DNA of 17,588 bases from Patescibacteria group bacterium (GCA_022710815.1 JAKLGF010000003.1:1-17588); one strand, 5' to 3'. Positions 1 to 7,648 are shown, counted from the first letter of the stretch. Notes: generated by a model from the sequence alone, not told the origin. Translations and numbers: made by a program.

Positions 1-702
1 GCCAGCAGTATCAATAACCAAATAATCTTGCATCTGATCCCAATTGTCAGACAAATTATTTCCCGCTCGAACATTGGCCCATTGCTGATGATTAATATAT
101 TCTTTTTTGACTATTAAGGCATAGGAATCTCCTGGGTTCACTAGCAAAGAATCCAAGAAATGGTTGATTTCCTGACCTAGTTCAACATACCCGACTAACC
201 CCTTCTTATCAAAATATGGTTTAACAACTCTGAGCGCAAAAGCTGTTGCTCCTAACTCCAAACCGTCCCCCTGTTTTTGATTTTCCTGGGCTTTCTTGAA
301 AGTAACACGATTAATCTGATCTCCAGCCTGTTCTGGCTTATGAACTCTGAGCATACAAACACCATCAGGAAGCTCAAAGTAAAAGTGAGTTATGCCAAAA
401 TCTTCCTTAATCTTATTAAAAAAATACTTAGTCTGGATAATTAAAGCATCTTTATCTCTTTTAGCAAAAAGATCCATCCAAACCTTATTTTCTAGAATTG
501 CATCCAAAGTAGAAGAAAGCATTGCCGTATCTCCTCTTTGTTTCTCAAAGAATTTGAACTCTGCCCATCGTGTCTCCTGAGAAACATCATATGCAATTAA
601 TCTGCTTTTTATTTCCTTGGCTCCAATAAAAATCCCAATTGATATAGCAACCAGAACAAAGAAAACAATGAAAAAGATTTTAGCTTGTATTCCTATTTTC
701 AT
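1..702 (-). CDS. Membrane-bound dCache-type sensor protein, C-terminal part beyond the window
   Basis: The reading frame opens at ATG 702 and stays open for 234 codons to the window edge, so the protein is incomplete at its C-terminus. Residues 7-28 form one hydrophobic membrane segment. The following extracytoplasmic part contains THFYFELPDG and MLRVHKPEQAGDQINR (about 105-132), then GLELGATAFALRVVKPYF and GLVGYVELG (about 147-176). This is the layout I know from the double-Cache sensor family dCache_3 (PF14827), where the equivalent is a FRLHKP...GDD...R stretch, a GxExG and a GsvExG. Such domains bind small extracellular ligands in chemoreceptors and sensor kinases. The output domain is not visible. 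The ATG overlaps the TGA of the upstream PAS-GAF gene (ATGA), so the two are almost certainly translationally coupled. No good SD is present. A kinase, cyclase or chemoreceptor output cannot be told apart here. Confidence 0.8.
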   Translation of the reverse strand, partial: MKIGIQAKIFFIVFFVLVAISIGIFIGAKEIKSRLIAYDVSQETRWAEFKFFEKQRGDTAMLSSTLDAILENKVWMDLFAKRDKDALIIQTKYFFNKIKEDFGITHFYFELPDGVCMLRVHKPEQAGDQINRVTFKKAQENQKQGDGLELGATAFALRVVKPYFDKKGLVGYVELGQEINHFLDSLLVNPGDSYALIVKKEYINHQQWANVRAGNNLSDNWDQMQDYLVIDTAG

Positions 703-1757
703 TTTTGTTCTTTACTTTCTCCTTTTAATTGACTTAATTCTTTTTTTAATTCTATCATCTTCAATTCCCTATCTACCATTAAATCATTTATTTCCTCTAA
801 TTCTCTAGCTTTCTTTTCTAAATCTTCTTTCTGTTTTTTGAGGCCCTCTTCGGCTGATCTTTGAACCAAAATATTGTATAGTCCATTAGCTAAAATCTGC
901 ACTTTGTCTATGTCCTCCTGAATATAATCGCTTTCTTTATTCCCAACACCAAAAATTATCTTTACTTTCTTGTCTTGGATTATGGGAACGCTCATAAATC
1001 GAGAAAGAGAAACATGTCCCTTAGGAAGCCCTTTTTGATTAGGAGAACTGGCATAATTGTTATAAACCACTGGCTTTTGCTCTTTTACACAATCGACCCA
1101 ATTGCCAGCTTTGGCTAAAGGATAGTGGCCAGTGTTAGGGGCTGAGCATTCTTTCATAGCTGCTCCATTCCAGGTAGTTAGAATAACATCTTTCTGATCA
1201 TCGGAAACTCTATGAAAAAAGCCTATCTTACTCTTGCTAATTAAAACTGCTTTCTCTAAAACATAGTCGTAAAGCTCCTTGTCATTTAAATTAGGAGCTT
1301 TTTGATAAATTTCAATCAAGAAATTCTTTAATGTATCGCTTTCAGTTAAAGCTACCTCAATTTTCTTTCTCTGAGAAATATCTCTCATTATTCCTACGGC
1401 ATGCCATTGCCCATCTATTTCCATGGCAGAAACAGATAGCTCCATCAAAAAATGTTCTCCATTCTTTCTTTTTACTTCTAATTCTAATAACTTGCCCAAA
1501 ACAGCGCTATGGCCTGTTTTTCCAAATTCAGTTATTGATTTTTTGTATTTGGCCATGTCCACTTGAGCTGGAATAATATCGTGCAGAGTTTTTTGCATCA
1601 CTTCATTTCTATCATAGCCAAACATCTTTTCAGCTGTTTTGTTCCAAAACACAATTTTATCATCGCTTCCAATCATAACAATTCCATCAAAAAGCTCGTC
1701 GCTAATTTTATCAAAAAGATCTGTTCTTTCTTTTGTATCTAATGAACTTTTAGACAT
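699..1757 (-). CDS. Soluble PAS-GAF sensor protein without a transmitter domain
   Basis: 352 aa, with no signal peptide or membrane segment. Residues 12-130 are a PAS domain (DGIVMIGSDDKIVFWNKTAE, FGYDRNEV, then the PAC ending VGIMRDISQRKK). Residues 158-298 are a GAF domain (GNWVDCVKEQKPVVYNNYAS, GLPKGH, FGVGNKESDY), of the kind usually coupled to histidine kinases or diguanylate cyclases. Residues 300-346 are a charged coiled coil (DLEKKARELEEINDLMVDRE). The protein then stops: there is no HisKA, HATPase or GGDEF domain. Similar coiled coils usually lead into a kinase in other proteins, so this one probably passes its signal by protein contact, perhaps to the product of the overlapping downstream gene. 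It lies 3' of the pilin genes behind a hairpin. ATG 1757 has no SD. The domain calls are secure; the partner is inference. Confidence 0.85.
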   Translation of the reverse strand: MSKSSLDTKERTDLFDKISDELFDGIVMIGSDDKIVFWNKTAEKMFGYDRNEVMQKTLHDIIPAQVDMAKYKKSITEFGKTGHSAVLGKLLELEVKRKNGEHFLMELSVSAMEIDGQWHAVGIMRDISQRKKIEVALTESDTLKNFLIEIYQKAPNLNDKELYDYVLEKAVLISKSKIGFFHRVSDDQKDVILTTWNGAAMKECSAPNTGHYPLAKAGNWVDCVKEQKPVVYNNYASSPNQKGLPKGHVSLSRFMSVPIIQDKKVKIIFGVGNKESDYIQEDIDKVQILANGLYNILVQRSAEEGLKKQKEDLEKKARELEEINDLMVDRELKMIELKKELSQLKGESKEQK

Positions 1758-1774
1758 AAATTAAAGAATTTACA

Positions 1775-1796
1775 CTGCTCCGCTTTTGCGGAGCAG
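1775..1796 (-). terminator. Hairpin after the pilin genes
   Basis: A perfect 9-bp stem (CTGCTCCGC / GCGGAGCAG) with a TTTT loop lies between the second pilin gene and the PAS-GAF gene. On the minus strand it is followed by an imperfect T-rich run (TGTAAATTCTTTAATTT). It may be a weak terminator giving partial readthrough into the sensor genes, or a 3' stabiliser that keeps pilin mRNA more abundant than the distal part. Confidence 0.55.
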
Positions 1797-1809
1797 AAAA
1801 ATTCTTCAA

Positions 1810-2247
1810 TTATTGAGTAATGCTGATAGTTTTATTCTGTTCAGCATTAGGAGCAGAAACTGTAACTCTGTTATTAGAATCCTTAAGTATTTTGTACCCG
1901 GCTCCATTGGCATTGCATCCTGTTGGACAAGATGGATCTACTGGGATAGTAACTAAATACTTAGAATTAGTTGTTAAAACTGACAAATCAATTAATCCAG
2001 AACAAGTTGATGTGGCACAAATTTCAGTAGCAGTTGATGTTACAGATGTTGGCAAACTACCATTATCAATATTGTATTGATGAACAGCATTTAAAATTGC
2101 TCTGACATCATTCTGTCTCTTGGCATTGCGGGTATCGCCAAGCTGTTTCCCTGGATTAATAGCAACAATAATTATCCCAGCCAAAATAGCGATAGCTGCC
2201 ACAACTAACAAGATCTCTAACAATGTGAATCCTTTTTGTGTTTTCAT
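1810..2247 (-). CDS. Type IV major pilin-like prepilin, copy 2
   Basis: 145 aa prepilin. It has a short leader MKTQKG, then the class III processing site KG|FTLLE with Glu at mature +5, and the hydrophobic N-terminal helix to about residue 30. The cut and N-methylation would be done by a prepilin peptidase, which is not encoded here. The globular part has cysteines in [10 protein letters not shown] and DPSCPTGCN, suggesting disulphides, and ends in [12 protein letters not shown]. It is a close paralogue of the gene at 2275-2724: nearly identical over the first 40 residues and at the C-terminus, divergent in the middle. It starts 27 bases after the stop of that gene and shows no obvious promoter of its own, so the two are probably co-transcribed. 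The subunit of the assembled fibre is one or both of these proteins. Confidence 0.88.
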   Translation of the reverse strand: MKTQKGFTLLEILLVVAAIAILAGIIIVAINPGKQLGDTRNAKRQNDVRAILNAVHQYNIDNGSLPTSVTSTATEICATSTCSGLIDLSVLTTNSKYLVTIPVDPSCPTGCNANGAGYKILKDSNNRVTVSAPNAEQNKTISITQ

Positions 2248-2250
2248 ATT
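2195..2250. repeat. Direct repeat, copy A (56 bp, in pilin copy 2)
   Basis: These 56 bases match 2672-2727 perfectly. They cover the 3 bases before ATG and the first codons of the pilin gene, through the hydrophobic helix start. Identity beyond the protein level points to recent duplication or gene conversion. Confidence 0.9.
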
Positions 2251-2274
2251 TTTTGTAATTATTTTGGCGACCTT

Positions 2275-2724
2275 TTATCTTGTAACACTAATTGTTTTAT
2301 TCTCCTCAGCATTGGGAGCTGAAACAGTGATACGATTTAAAGTTGTATCTCTAATAATCTTGTACCCAACTCCAAATGTGGCACAGTCTGTTGGACAAGA
2401 TGGATCAACTGGAATAGAGGTTAAATACTTAGCATTAAGAGTCAAAACCTCTAAATCTGTTAAACCAGTGCAAGCTGCTCCTGTTTTGCAAATTTCCGTA
2501 GCTGTGCTGGTAGAAATAGCTGTTGGAAAAGCTCCGTTATTATCAATGGCATACTGATGGACAGCATCCAATATTGCCCTAACGTCAGAATGCCTTCTGG
2601 CATTGCGAGTTTCTCCCAATTGCTTGGAAGGATTAATAGCAATAATTACTATTCCGGCTAGTATGGCAATGGCTGCCACAACTAACAAGATCTCTAACAA
2701 TGTGAATCCTTTTTGTGTTTTCAT
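2275..2724 (-). CDS. Type IV major pilin-like prepilin, copy 1
   Basis: 149 aa prepilin with leader MKTQKG and cleavage site [12 protein letters not shown], Glu at mature +5, then a hydrophobic helix and the QLGETRNARR stretch typical of helix alpha-1C. The C-terminal domain has cysteine pairs in EICKTGAACTG and DPSCPTDCA, giving probable disulphides, with the ending SAPNAEENKTIS. It has an extended -10 promoter just upstream (2745-2753) and so can be expressed separately from the minor pilins, as expected for a subunit needed in many copies. Its paralogue follows directly at 1810-2247. ATG 2724 lacks an SD. Confidence 0.9.
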   Translation of the reverse strand: MKTQKGFTLLEILLVVAAIAILAGIVIIAINPSKQLGETRNARRHSDVRAILDAVHQYAIDNNGAFPTAISTSTATEICKTGAACTGLTDLEVLTLNAKYLTSIPVDPSCPTDCATFGVGYKIIRDTTLNRITVSAPNAEENKTISVTR

Positions 2725-2727
2725 ATT
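2672..2727. repeat. Direct repeat, copy B (56 bp, in pilin copy 1)
   Basis: Perfect partner of 2195-2250, in the same orientation 477 bp away. Recombination between the two copies would fuse the pilin genes into one. Confidence 0.9.
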
Positions 2728-2744
2728 ATTTTTTACTTTTTTTA

Positions 2745-2753
2745 ATTATACCA
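2745..2753 (-). promoter_or_regulatory. Extended -10 promoter for the pilin pair
   Basis: On the minus strand the sequence reads TGGTATAAT, a perfect extended -10 element, ending 20 bases before ATG 2724. No convincing -35 hexamer is seen at 16-18 bp, which is acceptable for an extended -10 promoter. The same TGGTATAAT precedes the TspO gene (11032-11040). Confidence 0.6.
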
Positions 2754-2779
2754 AATTAAAATAGTTACAGCATGTGAAT

Positions 2780-3202
2780 TCAGGGTGTTTCCTGCCAGGA
2801 GGATATGACAATCGGATTGAGGCTGGAAATTGATATTGTTACTTTGCGCACAATTGTTCCAACATTAGCCTGGCCAGTAACAGACCTGGTTGCTCCTCCA
2901 GTATTGATTACTGTGGCTGTACAAGTATCACTGCCAAAAACTAGATTAACTGTTCCAGTGAAAGCATTATTATATTTAATGCTGCTCAAAGCCATTTCTA
3001 TACAAGCATTAGCAATTCCTTTGGCTGATTTTTCCAAAGCAGCACTAGACTTTCCTGATTGGATTCCGGAAATGAAAAGAAATCCAATTACTGCTACTGC
3101 TACTACTAAAAGCACTAAAAAAAGCATTAGTAATGAAAATCCCTTTTGGTTATTTCCGCAAGCTGGCTGATCCATAAAATGTTTTTGAATAATTGTATTC
3201 AT
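2780..3202 (-). CDS. PilX/GspK-like minor pilin
   Basis: 140 aa from ATG 3202. The frame also contains ATGs at 3223 and 3175, and none has a clear SD. The class III leader ends QKG|FSLLMLFLVLLVV: mature residue +5 is Met instead of Glu, which is normal for PilX/GspK-type tip pilins but not for others. A membrane helix follows. The body has KGIANACIEMALSSIKYN and a second Cys (GSDTCTATV), then RKVTISISSLNPIVISSWQE at the end. I recognise this from Patescibacteria minor pilins of PilX type. It overlaps the PilW-like gene and is the last gene before the pilin promoter. Its likely role is in the tip complex that starts pilus assembly; this is inferred from family and position. Confidence 0.75.
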   Translation of the reverse strand: MNTIIQKHFMDQPACGNNQKGFSLLMLFLVLLVVAVAVIGFLFISGIQSGKSSAALEKSAKGIANACIEMALSSIKYNNAFTGTVNLVFGSDTCTATVINTGGATRSVTGQANVGTIVRKVTISISSLNPIVISSWQETP

Positions 3203-3644
3203 TGCGCCCCGTGTTATTAACATGAGTCAAAGTAAAAACAATCTTAATACTGCCACTAGTCCCTGTCCTAGAAATATTATGAAAACTCAAATTGGTTACT
3301 TTGACTCTGCTAGAAGTTATTTCTACTCCTGCCCCTCCTGATTCAGATACAAAAAGCTGGTCTCCTGTTTGGGAAAATACAGTTGGATTAGCTCCTGCTA
3401 CATTCAAAGAAAGAGTTGCTCCGTTATTACCAATAGTCGGACTGATAATTGATTCGGAATTGCGAATAGTTTGAGTTATCATTTGCATCACTTGGATTCC
3501 CTGGCCATCAACTTCATTAATAACCTGGCCTTTTACTCGCGATTCCATGGTAATAAAAGTAATATTGGCAAGAATAAAAACCAGGATCCCGCCAATGCTG
3601 GTATACAAAAGAACTTCTAATAATGTAAATCCCTTTTTCATCAT
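3150..3644 (-). CDS. PilW/GspJ-like minor pilin
   Basis: 164 aa. A very short leader MMKKG precedes the processing site KG|FTLLEVLLYT with Glu at +5, then a hydrophobic helix to about residue 30. The remainder is a beta-rich domain with SESGGAGVEITSSRVKVTNL and VFTLTHVNN, the pattern of PilW/GspJ-type pseudopilins. ATG 3644 overlaps the TGA of the PilV-like gene (ATGA), indicating translational coupling. The start at 3641 (second Met) is equally possible. Its role is in the minor pilin tip complex. Confidence 0.8.
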   Translation of the reverse strand: MMKKGFTLLEVLLYTSIGGILVFILANITFITMESRVKGQVINEVDGQGIQVMQMITQTIRNSESIISPTIGNNGATLSLNVAGANPTVFSQTGDQLFVSESGGAGVEITSSRVKVTNLSFHNISRTGTSGSIKIVFTLTHVNNTGRNEYNYSKTFYGSASLRK

Positions 3645-4237
3645 GGTTTACAACAACAAGTTCTGTTTGGGTTAACAGTACAATATACAGCTCCTCCTGT
3701 TTGTCTTGTTTCGCCATTAGCAGTACAGGCTCCATTATTCCTCCTACAGGTTCCAGTGGTATATCCCAAAGATTGGCAATAGGTAGCACAACTATTAACA
3801 GTTGATCCTCTCCAATTGGTCAAATATGTTGTCAAGGCAATGGTTCCAGTTCTTTGTAAATTCTGTTGCCAATTAATAGTACAAGTCACTTGCTTGGTTG
3901 TAGTACTAATTGTGCTAACAACAATTTGGCGGGTATAAATATCTGTTAAGTCAGAAGATCCAGACAAGGTCCAAATATTGCCAGCTACTGCCAAACCAAA
4001 TGTTCCAACAGTTAAATTGGTATAACTGTTATCTCTAATGTTTCTGGCTGCTTCCAAACATTCTTCAGCTAAAAAAACTGCTCTGGATCTTTTCCCTGCC
4101 ACAACCGAGCTATCTGTTCCCTGAATTAATCCATCCATAGCAAAAATGGCCAAAATTGCTAAAACAGCCACTACTAAAAGAGCTTCGATCAAAGACACTC
4201 CCTTATTATTCTTAATAGCTGATTGTTCCTTTGCCAT
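3641..4237 (-). CDS. PilV/GspI-like minor pilin with a cysteine-rich C-terminal tail
   Basis: 198 aa. Residues 1-12 are the leader and the site is KG|VSLIEALLVV, with Glu at +5. AVFLAEECLEAARNIRDNSY (54-73) is the hallmark of PilV/GspI-like pilins, whose usual end corresponds to TTYLTNWR (136-143). Here a further 55 residues follow, with cysteines at 150, 154, 164, 171, 186, 194, 195 and 196: CATYC, then GTC, then a terminal CCCKP. The spacing CxxxC...GxC...CxC resembles the cysteine-stabilised alpha-beta (defensin/scorpion-toxin) pattern. This is similarity of pattern only; homology is untested. Such a tail would need extracytoplasmic disulphide formation and would sit at an exposed pilus tip, suggesting binding or stability. 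It overlaps the GspH-like gene by 26 bp. Confidence 0.85.
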   Translation of the reverse strand: MAKEQSAIKNNKGVSLIEALLVVAVLAILAIFAMDGLIQGTDSSVVAGKRSRAVFLAEECLEAARNIRDNSYTNLTVGTFGLAVAGNIWTLSGSSDLTDIYTRQIVVSTISTTTKQVTCTINWQQNLQRTGTIALTTYLTNWRGSTVNSCATYCQSLGYTTGTCRRNNGACTANGETRQTGGAVYCTVNPNRTCCCKP

Positions 4238-4688
4238 TTATTGATATGCTTGTTGTTTGATTAGAGGTATTTTGATAAAGCAAGGTTCCGTTTGAGCTTG
4301 GCAAACCATAGACTTTGCTAAAAGTAATTTCAGTCAATCCACTGGCCGTTAGATTATTAGCAATTTCTATTTCCTCATCAAAACCAGTATCTCTAGCTGC
4401 ATAGCTATTGCCTTTGAAAATTACAATCTTTCCTGTTTGAATAGAAACTCCCCACAAACTATCTCCGCTATTGGCTTGAGATAATATCTGGGCTCTGCGC
4501 CAAGCCAAAGCAGTATTGGCATTGGCAATATCTAGATCATTTTTCCAAACAAAATAGGCGCCAACCCCAATTGTCATGGACATCATTATCACAATAACGA
4601 CAATTACTAAAAACAATTCCAATAATGTGAATCCCTTATTGAGTCTGATTGATGAATTTTTTGAAGATCCAACCATTTTGAGAATCAT
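4212..4688 (-). CDS. GspH/FimT-like minor pilin
   Basis: 158 aa from ATG 4688; an in-frame ATG at 4676 is as likely, since neither has an SD. The leader runs to NKG, then KG|FTLLELFLVIVVIVIMM with Glu at +5. TALAWRRAQILSQANSGDSLWGVSI followed by a strand-rich part (KIVIFKGNSYAARD, ITFSKVYG) is the arrangement of GspH/FimT pseudopilins. It overlaps the end of pilC by 41-53 bp and the PilV-like gene by 26 bp, so the minor pilins form one tightly packed translational unit. A FimT-type protein that binds DNA during uptake is one possibility, but I do not see a decisive DNA-binding motif. Confidence 0.78.
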   Translation of the reverse strand: MILKMVGSSKNSSIRLNKGFTLLELFLVIVVIVIMMSMTIGVGAYFVWKNDLDIANANTALAWRRAQILSQANSGDSLWGVSIQTGKIVIFKGNSYAARDTGFDEEIEIANNLTASGLTEITFSKVYGLPSSNGTLLYQNTSNQTTSISINGKGTISY

Positions 4689-5991
4689 TAATTTTTACTT
4701 CTACCCAATCTTGTGCTTCAGATAAATATGGGAAAACATCTCCGTCATTAGCACGAGAAACAATATTGGCTGTTGTTGTTGGATTTTCTCTGACATTAAC
4801 AAATCCTCCTGGGCGAGCAGCAACAATAGTAACTTCTCTTTGAGCTACAACTGGAGCCTGATCTGGCTGAATATTAATTACAGCTGGAGCGCTAGATTGA
4901 ACTGTTTGAGAACCACTCGATTCATTCAATTGTCCCATTAGGCTGTAAATAGGGAGAATAACAGCAAAGGCAACTGAAACTACACCCACCCAGACAATAA
5001 CTAACAAGACTGGCTCAAGAATAACAGTTAAGTCTTTAATAGTATTGTCTACTTTTTCTTCAAAGATTTTCCCAATATTAAGTAAAGTAGTAGAAACTGT
5101 TCCAGAATTTTCAGCAGCCACAATCATTTGCTGGATAGAAAGAGGAATCAACTTTCTGCTTTGTTTGTAATTATCAAAGATTTCTTGAAAAGATTGTCCA
5201 TCAGATATTCTTTCTTTTAATTCTTGAGCAAACTTCTTATACATCCTAGAATCAGTAGCATCTTCTAAAGATTCAATGGCTTCAATAATCGGAAGCCCGG
5301 CTTGTAAAAGCATTCCTAGAATATATCCAAACCTAGCCAATTCTATTTCCTGTATTACTTTTTTAGTTCCTGGGAAAGCAAACAAAATATATTCTCCGAT
5401 AAATTTGGTTTTAGAAAAGAAAAAAATCAACCAGACAAAGAAGAACAAAACCAAAAGAAATGATGGAACAGCCACTGCCCCATTCTTGGCCAAGAAGTTT
5501 CCAAAATTAATCAAAGCCTGAGTGCTTCCTGGTAATTTAATCTGAAGATTAGAAAATACTTGAGCTAACTTGGGCAAGATAAACCAAGCAATCATTATCC
5601 CTACTCCTAGGGTAACTGACAAAACCAGCATAGGATAAGTCATAGCTGATTTGATCTTAGACTTAAAATTACTGTCCTTTCTCATTTGAGAAAGGATTGT
5701 TTCAAAATTTTCTCTAAGTTTTCCTGTTTTTTCTCCAATTTTGATTAGAGAAATAGCTTGTTTGGGAAAAAGATTAGTGTCTTCAAACGCCTGCCACAAT
5801 TGAGTTCCTGCGTTTATCTCTTCAGCCATCATGTCAATGATAGCTTGCATGCCTTTAGTTCTGACTTCCTTTCTCATTATGGAAAGAGCTGGCAAAACAG
5901 TAATGCCAGCTGTAAGCATCATAGAAAAGTTTTCCAGGAAATAGATCTTCTCCTCTTCAGATATGCTAAAGAGTAAAAATGGTTTTTTCAT
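4636..5991 (-). CDS. pilC: PilC/GspF platform protein fused to a C-terminal SH3b domain
   Basis: 451 aa inner-membrane platform of the T4P machine, which couples the PilB motor to pilin polymerisation. It has two T2SSF repeats (about 18-145 and 216-345), the second with the motif LLQAGLPIIEAIESLEDATDS. Membrane segments are near 118-145, 172-194 and 322-352. Normal family members end just after the last segment. Here a linker of about 30 residues (SSGSQTVQSSAPAV...) leads to residues 386-448, which match a bacterial SH3 domain: VTIVAARPGGFVNVRENPTT, then DWVEVKINDSQNGWIFKKFI. By PilC topology this tail should lie outside the membrane, where SH3b domains usually bind peptidoglycan. The gene starts 2 bases after pilB stops. 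Confidence 0.92.
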   Translation of the reverse strand: MKKPFLLFSISEEEKIYFLENFSMMLTAGITVLPALSIMRKEVRTKGMQAIIDMMAEEINAGTQLWQAFEDTNLFPKQAISLIKIGEKTGKLRENFETILSQMRKDSNFKSKIKSAMTYPMLVLSVTLGVGIMIAWFILPKLAQVFSNLQIKLPGSTQALINFGNFLAKNGAVAVPSFLLVLFFFVWLIFFFSKTKFIGEYILFAFPGTKKVIQEIELARFGYILGMLLQAGLPIIEAIESLEDATDSRMYKKFAQELKERISDGQSFQEIFDNYKQSRKLIPLSIQQMIVAAENSGTVSTTLLNIGKIFEEKVDNTIKDLTVILEPVLLVIVWVGVVSVAFAVILPIYSLMGQLNESSGSQTVQSSAPAVINIQPDQAPVVAQREVTIVAARPGGFVNVRENPTTTANIVSRANDGDVFPYLSEAQDWVEVKINDSQNGWIFKKFINQTQ

Positions 5992-5993
5992 TG

Positions 5994-7640
5994 TTATTCT
6001 TTAGGAGAACTAACTCTGAGTAATTCTTCAATAGTAGTAATCCCGTTCTTTACTTTCTCCATTCCATCTTCAAACAAAGACTTGGCTCCTTGTTTTTGAG
6101 CCAACTCCCAAATCTGCTTGCCCGAAGGATTCTTTAAAATCAAATCTTGCATTTCTGGACTGATTGTTATTATCTCAAAAATACAAGTTCTGGAAATATA
6201 TCCAGTATTACCGCAAGCCTTGCATCCCTTTCCTTTATACAAAGTAATATCTTCTTGATTAAAGAATTGATCAATATCAGGAATAGCTTTAGCCAAATCA
6301 GATCTCTTAGCATGATAAGTATATCTGCAAGATTCACAAATCTTTCTAACCAATCTTTGAGAAGCAACAATCTCTAAAGTAGAAGACAATAGAAATGGTT
6401 CTACTCCCATATCTAGAAGACGAATAATTCCGGTAGCGGCATCATTACCATGAATTGTAGATAAAAGTAAATGTCCAGTTAGGGCAGCATTAACAGCAAT
6501 TTCAGCAGTTTCTTTGTCTCTGATTTCTCCCACTAATACAATGTCTGGATCTTGTCTGACAATAGCGCGCAAACCTTTGGCAAAAGTAATATTGGTTTGG
6601 GCATTAACTTGAATCTGATTTATCCCTGTTATCTTGTATTCAACAGGATCTTCAATAGTAGTAATGTTTACTTCTGGCCTATTTACCATTTGCAGTAAAG
6701 CATACAAGGTTGTAGTTTTCCCTGATCCAGTAGGACCAGAAACCAAAATCATTCCAAAGGGTTTTCTGGAAGCATGATTAATTGTTTTTTGGTCGCGCAA
6801 GGAAAGTCCCAATTCTCCTAGATTAAAGCTGCGAACATATTCTGACAAAACTCTGATAACAATCTTTTCTCCATTAACAGTCGGCATAACAGAAACACGC
6901 ATGTCTGTTGTCTTGTTTTCCTTGTTGAATCTAATAGCTCCATCTTGAGCAGAAAAATGTTCATCAATTCTTAATTGAGCCTGAACTTTAACTCTGTTTA
7001 AAATATTAGGATAATATTCTTTAGCAATTCTTCCAGCTTCATGTAAAACTCCGTCTATTCTAAATCTAATAACCACATCTTTGTCTTGAGGTTCAAAATG
7101 AATATCTGATGCTCGGTAAAGCAAAGCATCTTGAATAATCTCGTCTATGATTTCTGGAGCAATTTTGCCTTTTTTAGCTAGAATTCCAGAAAATCTAGTT
7201 TCTAATGTTTTTCGGTAGTGGATAAAAACGCTTTCTATGTCTCCAGTTAGAGAATAGGCAATTTTGATCTTCTTTAATGGGAAAAGAGTGGCTAAAGATG
7301 CTTGTAAATCTGGCTGTCCAGGATTATCTGTAGCAATAACATTCTCTTCTTTTCCCTCTTTAAAAAGAACAGCTTTATGTTTGTAAGCAATATCTTCGGG
7401 AATCTTTAAAACAGTTTCTCTTTCAGGAGGGTCAGAATTAAGATCAGCATAGGCAACGCCAAAATGCTCGGCAATGGCTTGGCCGAGAAGATCTTTAGTA
7501 ATCATCCCTGTATCTAAAAGATAATCAGCAAGAGAAAGACGCTCGTCTTTAGCTGACTTTTGCGCTTTTTGCATTTCCTCGGCTGCCACATAATCTCCAT
7601 CTACCAATATCTGGCTGATATCTATATTGTCAGGGATCAT
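5994..7640 (-). CDS. pilB: PilB/GspE-type T4P assembly ATPase
   Basis: 548 aa, normal length. Residues about 5-140 are the T2SSE N-terminal domain. The ATPase core has Walker A GPTGSGKTT (302-310), Asp box TTIEDPVE (327-334), Walker B IVLVGEIRD with catalytic Glu372, and His box TGHLLLSTIH (388-397). The zinc-binding cysteines CESC (435-438) and CKAC (473-476) are characteristic of the assembly ATPase PilB/GspE rather than the retraction ATPase PilT. It powers pilin addition at the cytoplasmic face of PilC, which is encoded immediately downstream. It starts 8 bases after the response-regulator gene. No PilT is in this window, so whether the pilus retracts cannot be decided. Confidence 0.96.
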   Translation of the reverse strand: MIPDNIDISQILVDGDYVAAEEMQKAQKSAKDERLSLADYLLDTGMITKDLLGQAIAEHFGVAYADLNSDPPERETVLKIPEDIAYKHKAVLFKEGKEENVIATDNPGQPDLQASLATLFPLKKIKIAYSLTGDIESVFIHYRKTLETRFSGILAKKGKIAPEIIDEIIQDALLYRASDIHFEPQDKDVVIRFRIDGVLHEAGRIAKEYYPNILNRVKVQAQLRIDEHFSAQDGAIRFNKENKTTDMRVSVMPTVNGEKIVIRVLSEYVRSFNLGELGLSLRDQKTINHASRKPFGMILVSGPTGSGKTTTLYALLQMVNRPEVNITTIEDPVEYKITGINQIQVNAQTNITFAKGLRAIVRQDPDIVLVGEIRDKETAEIAVNAALTGHLLLSTIHGNDAATGIIRLLDMGVEPFLLSSTLEIVASQRLVRKICESCRYTYHAKRSDLAKAIPDIDQFFNQEDITLYKGKGCKACGNTGYISRTCIFEIITISPEMQDLILKNPSGKQIWELAQKQGAKSLFEDGMEKVKNGITTIEELLRVSSPKE

Positions 7641-7648
7641 TTAAAAAA

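Noticed and set aside
2120..2557. A 145-codon open frame on the plus strand, antisense to both pilin genes
   Set aside because: It covers the intergenic gap and the reversed pilin sequence, has no start signals, and its hydrophobic stretches are explained as the reverse of pilin codons.
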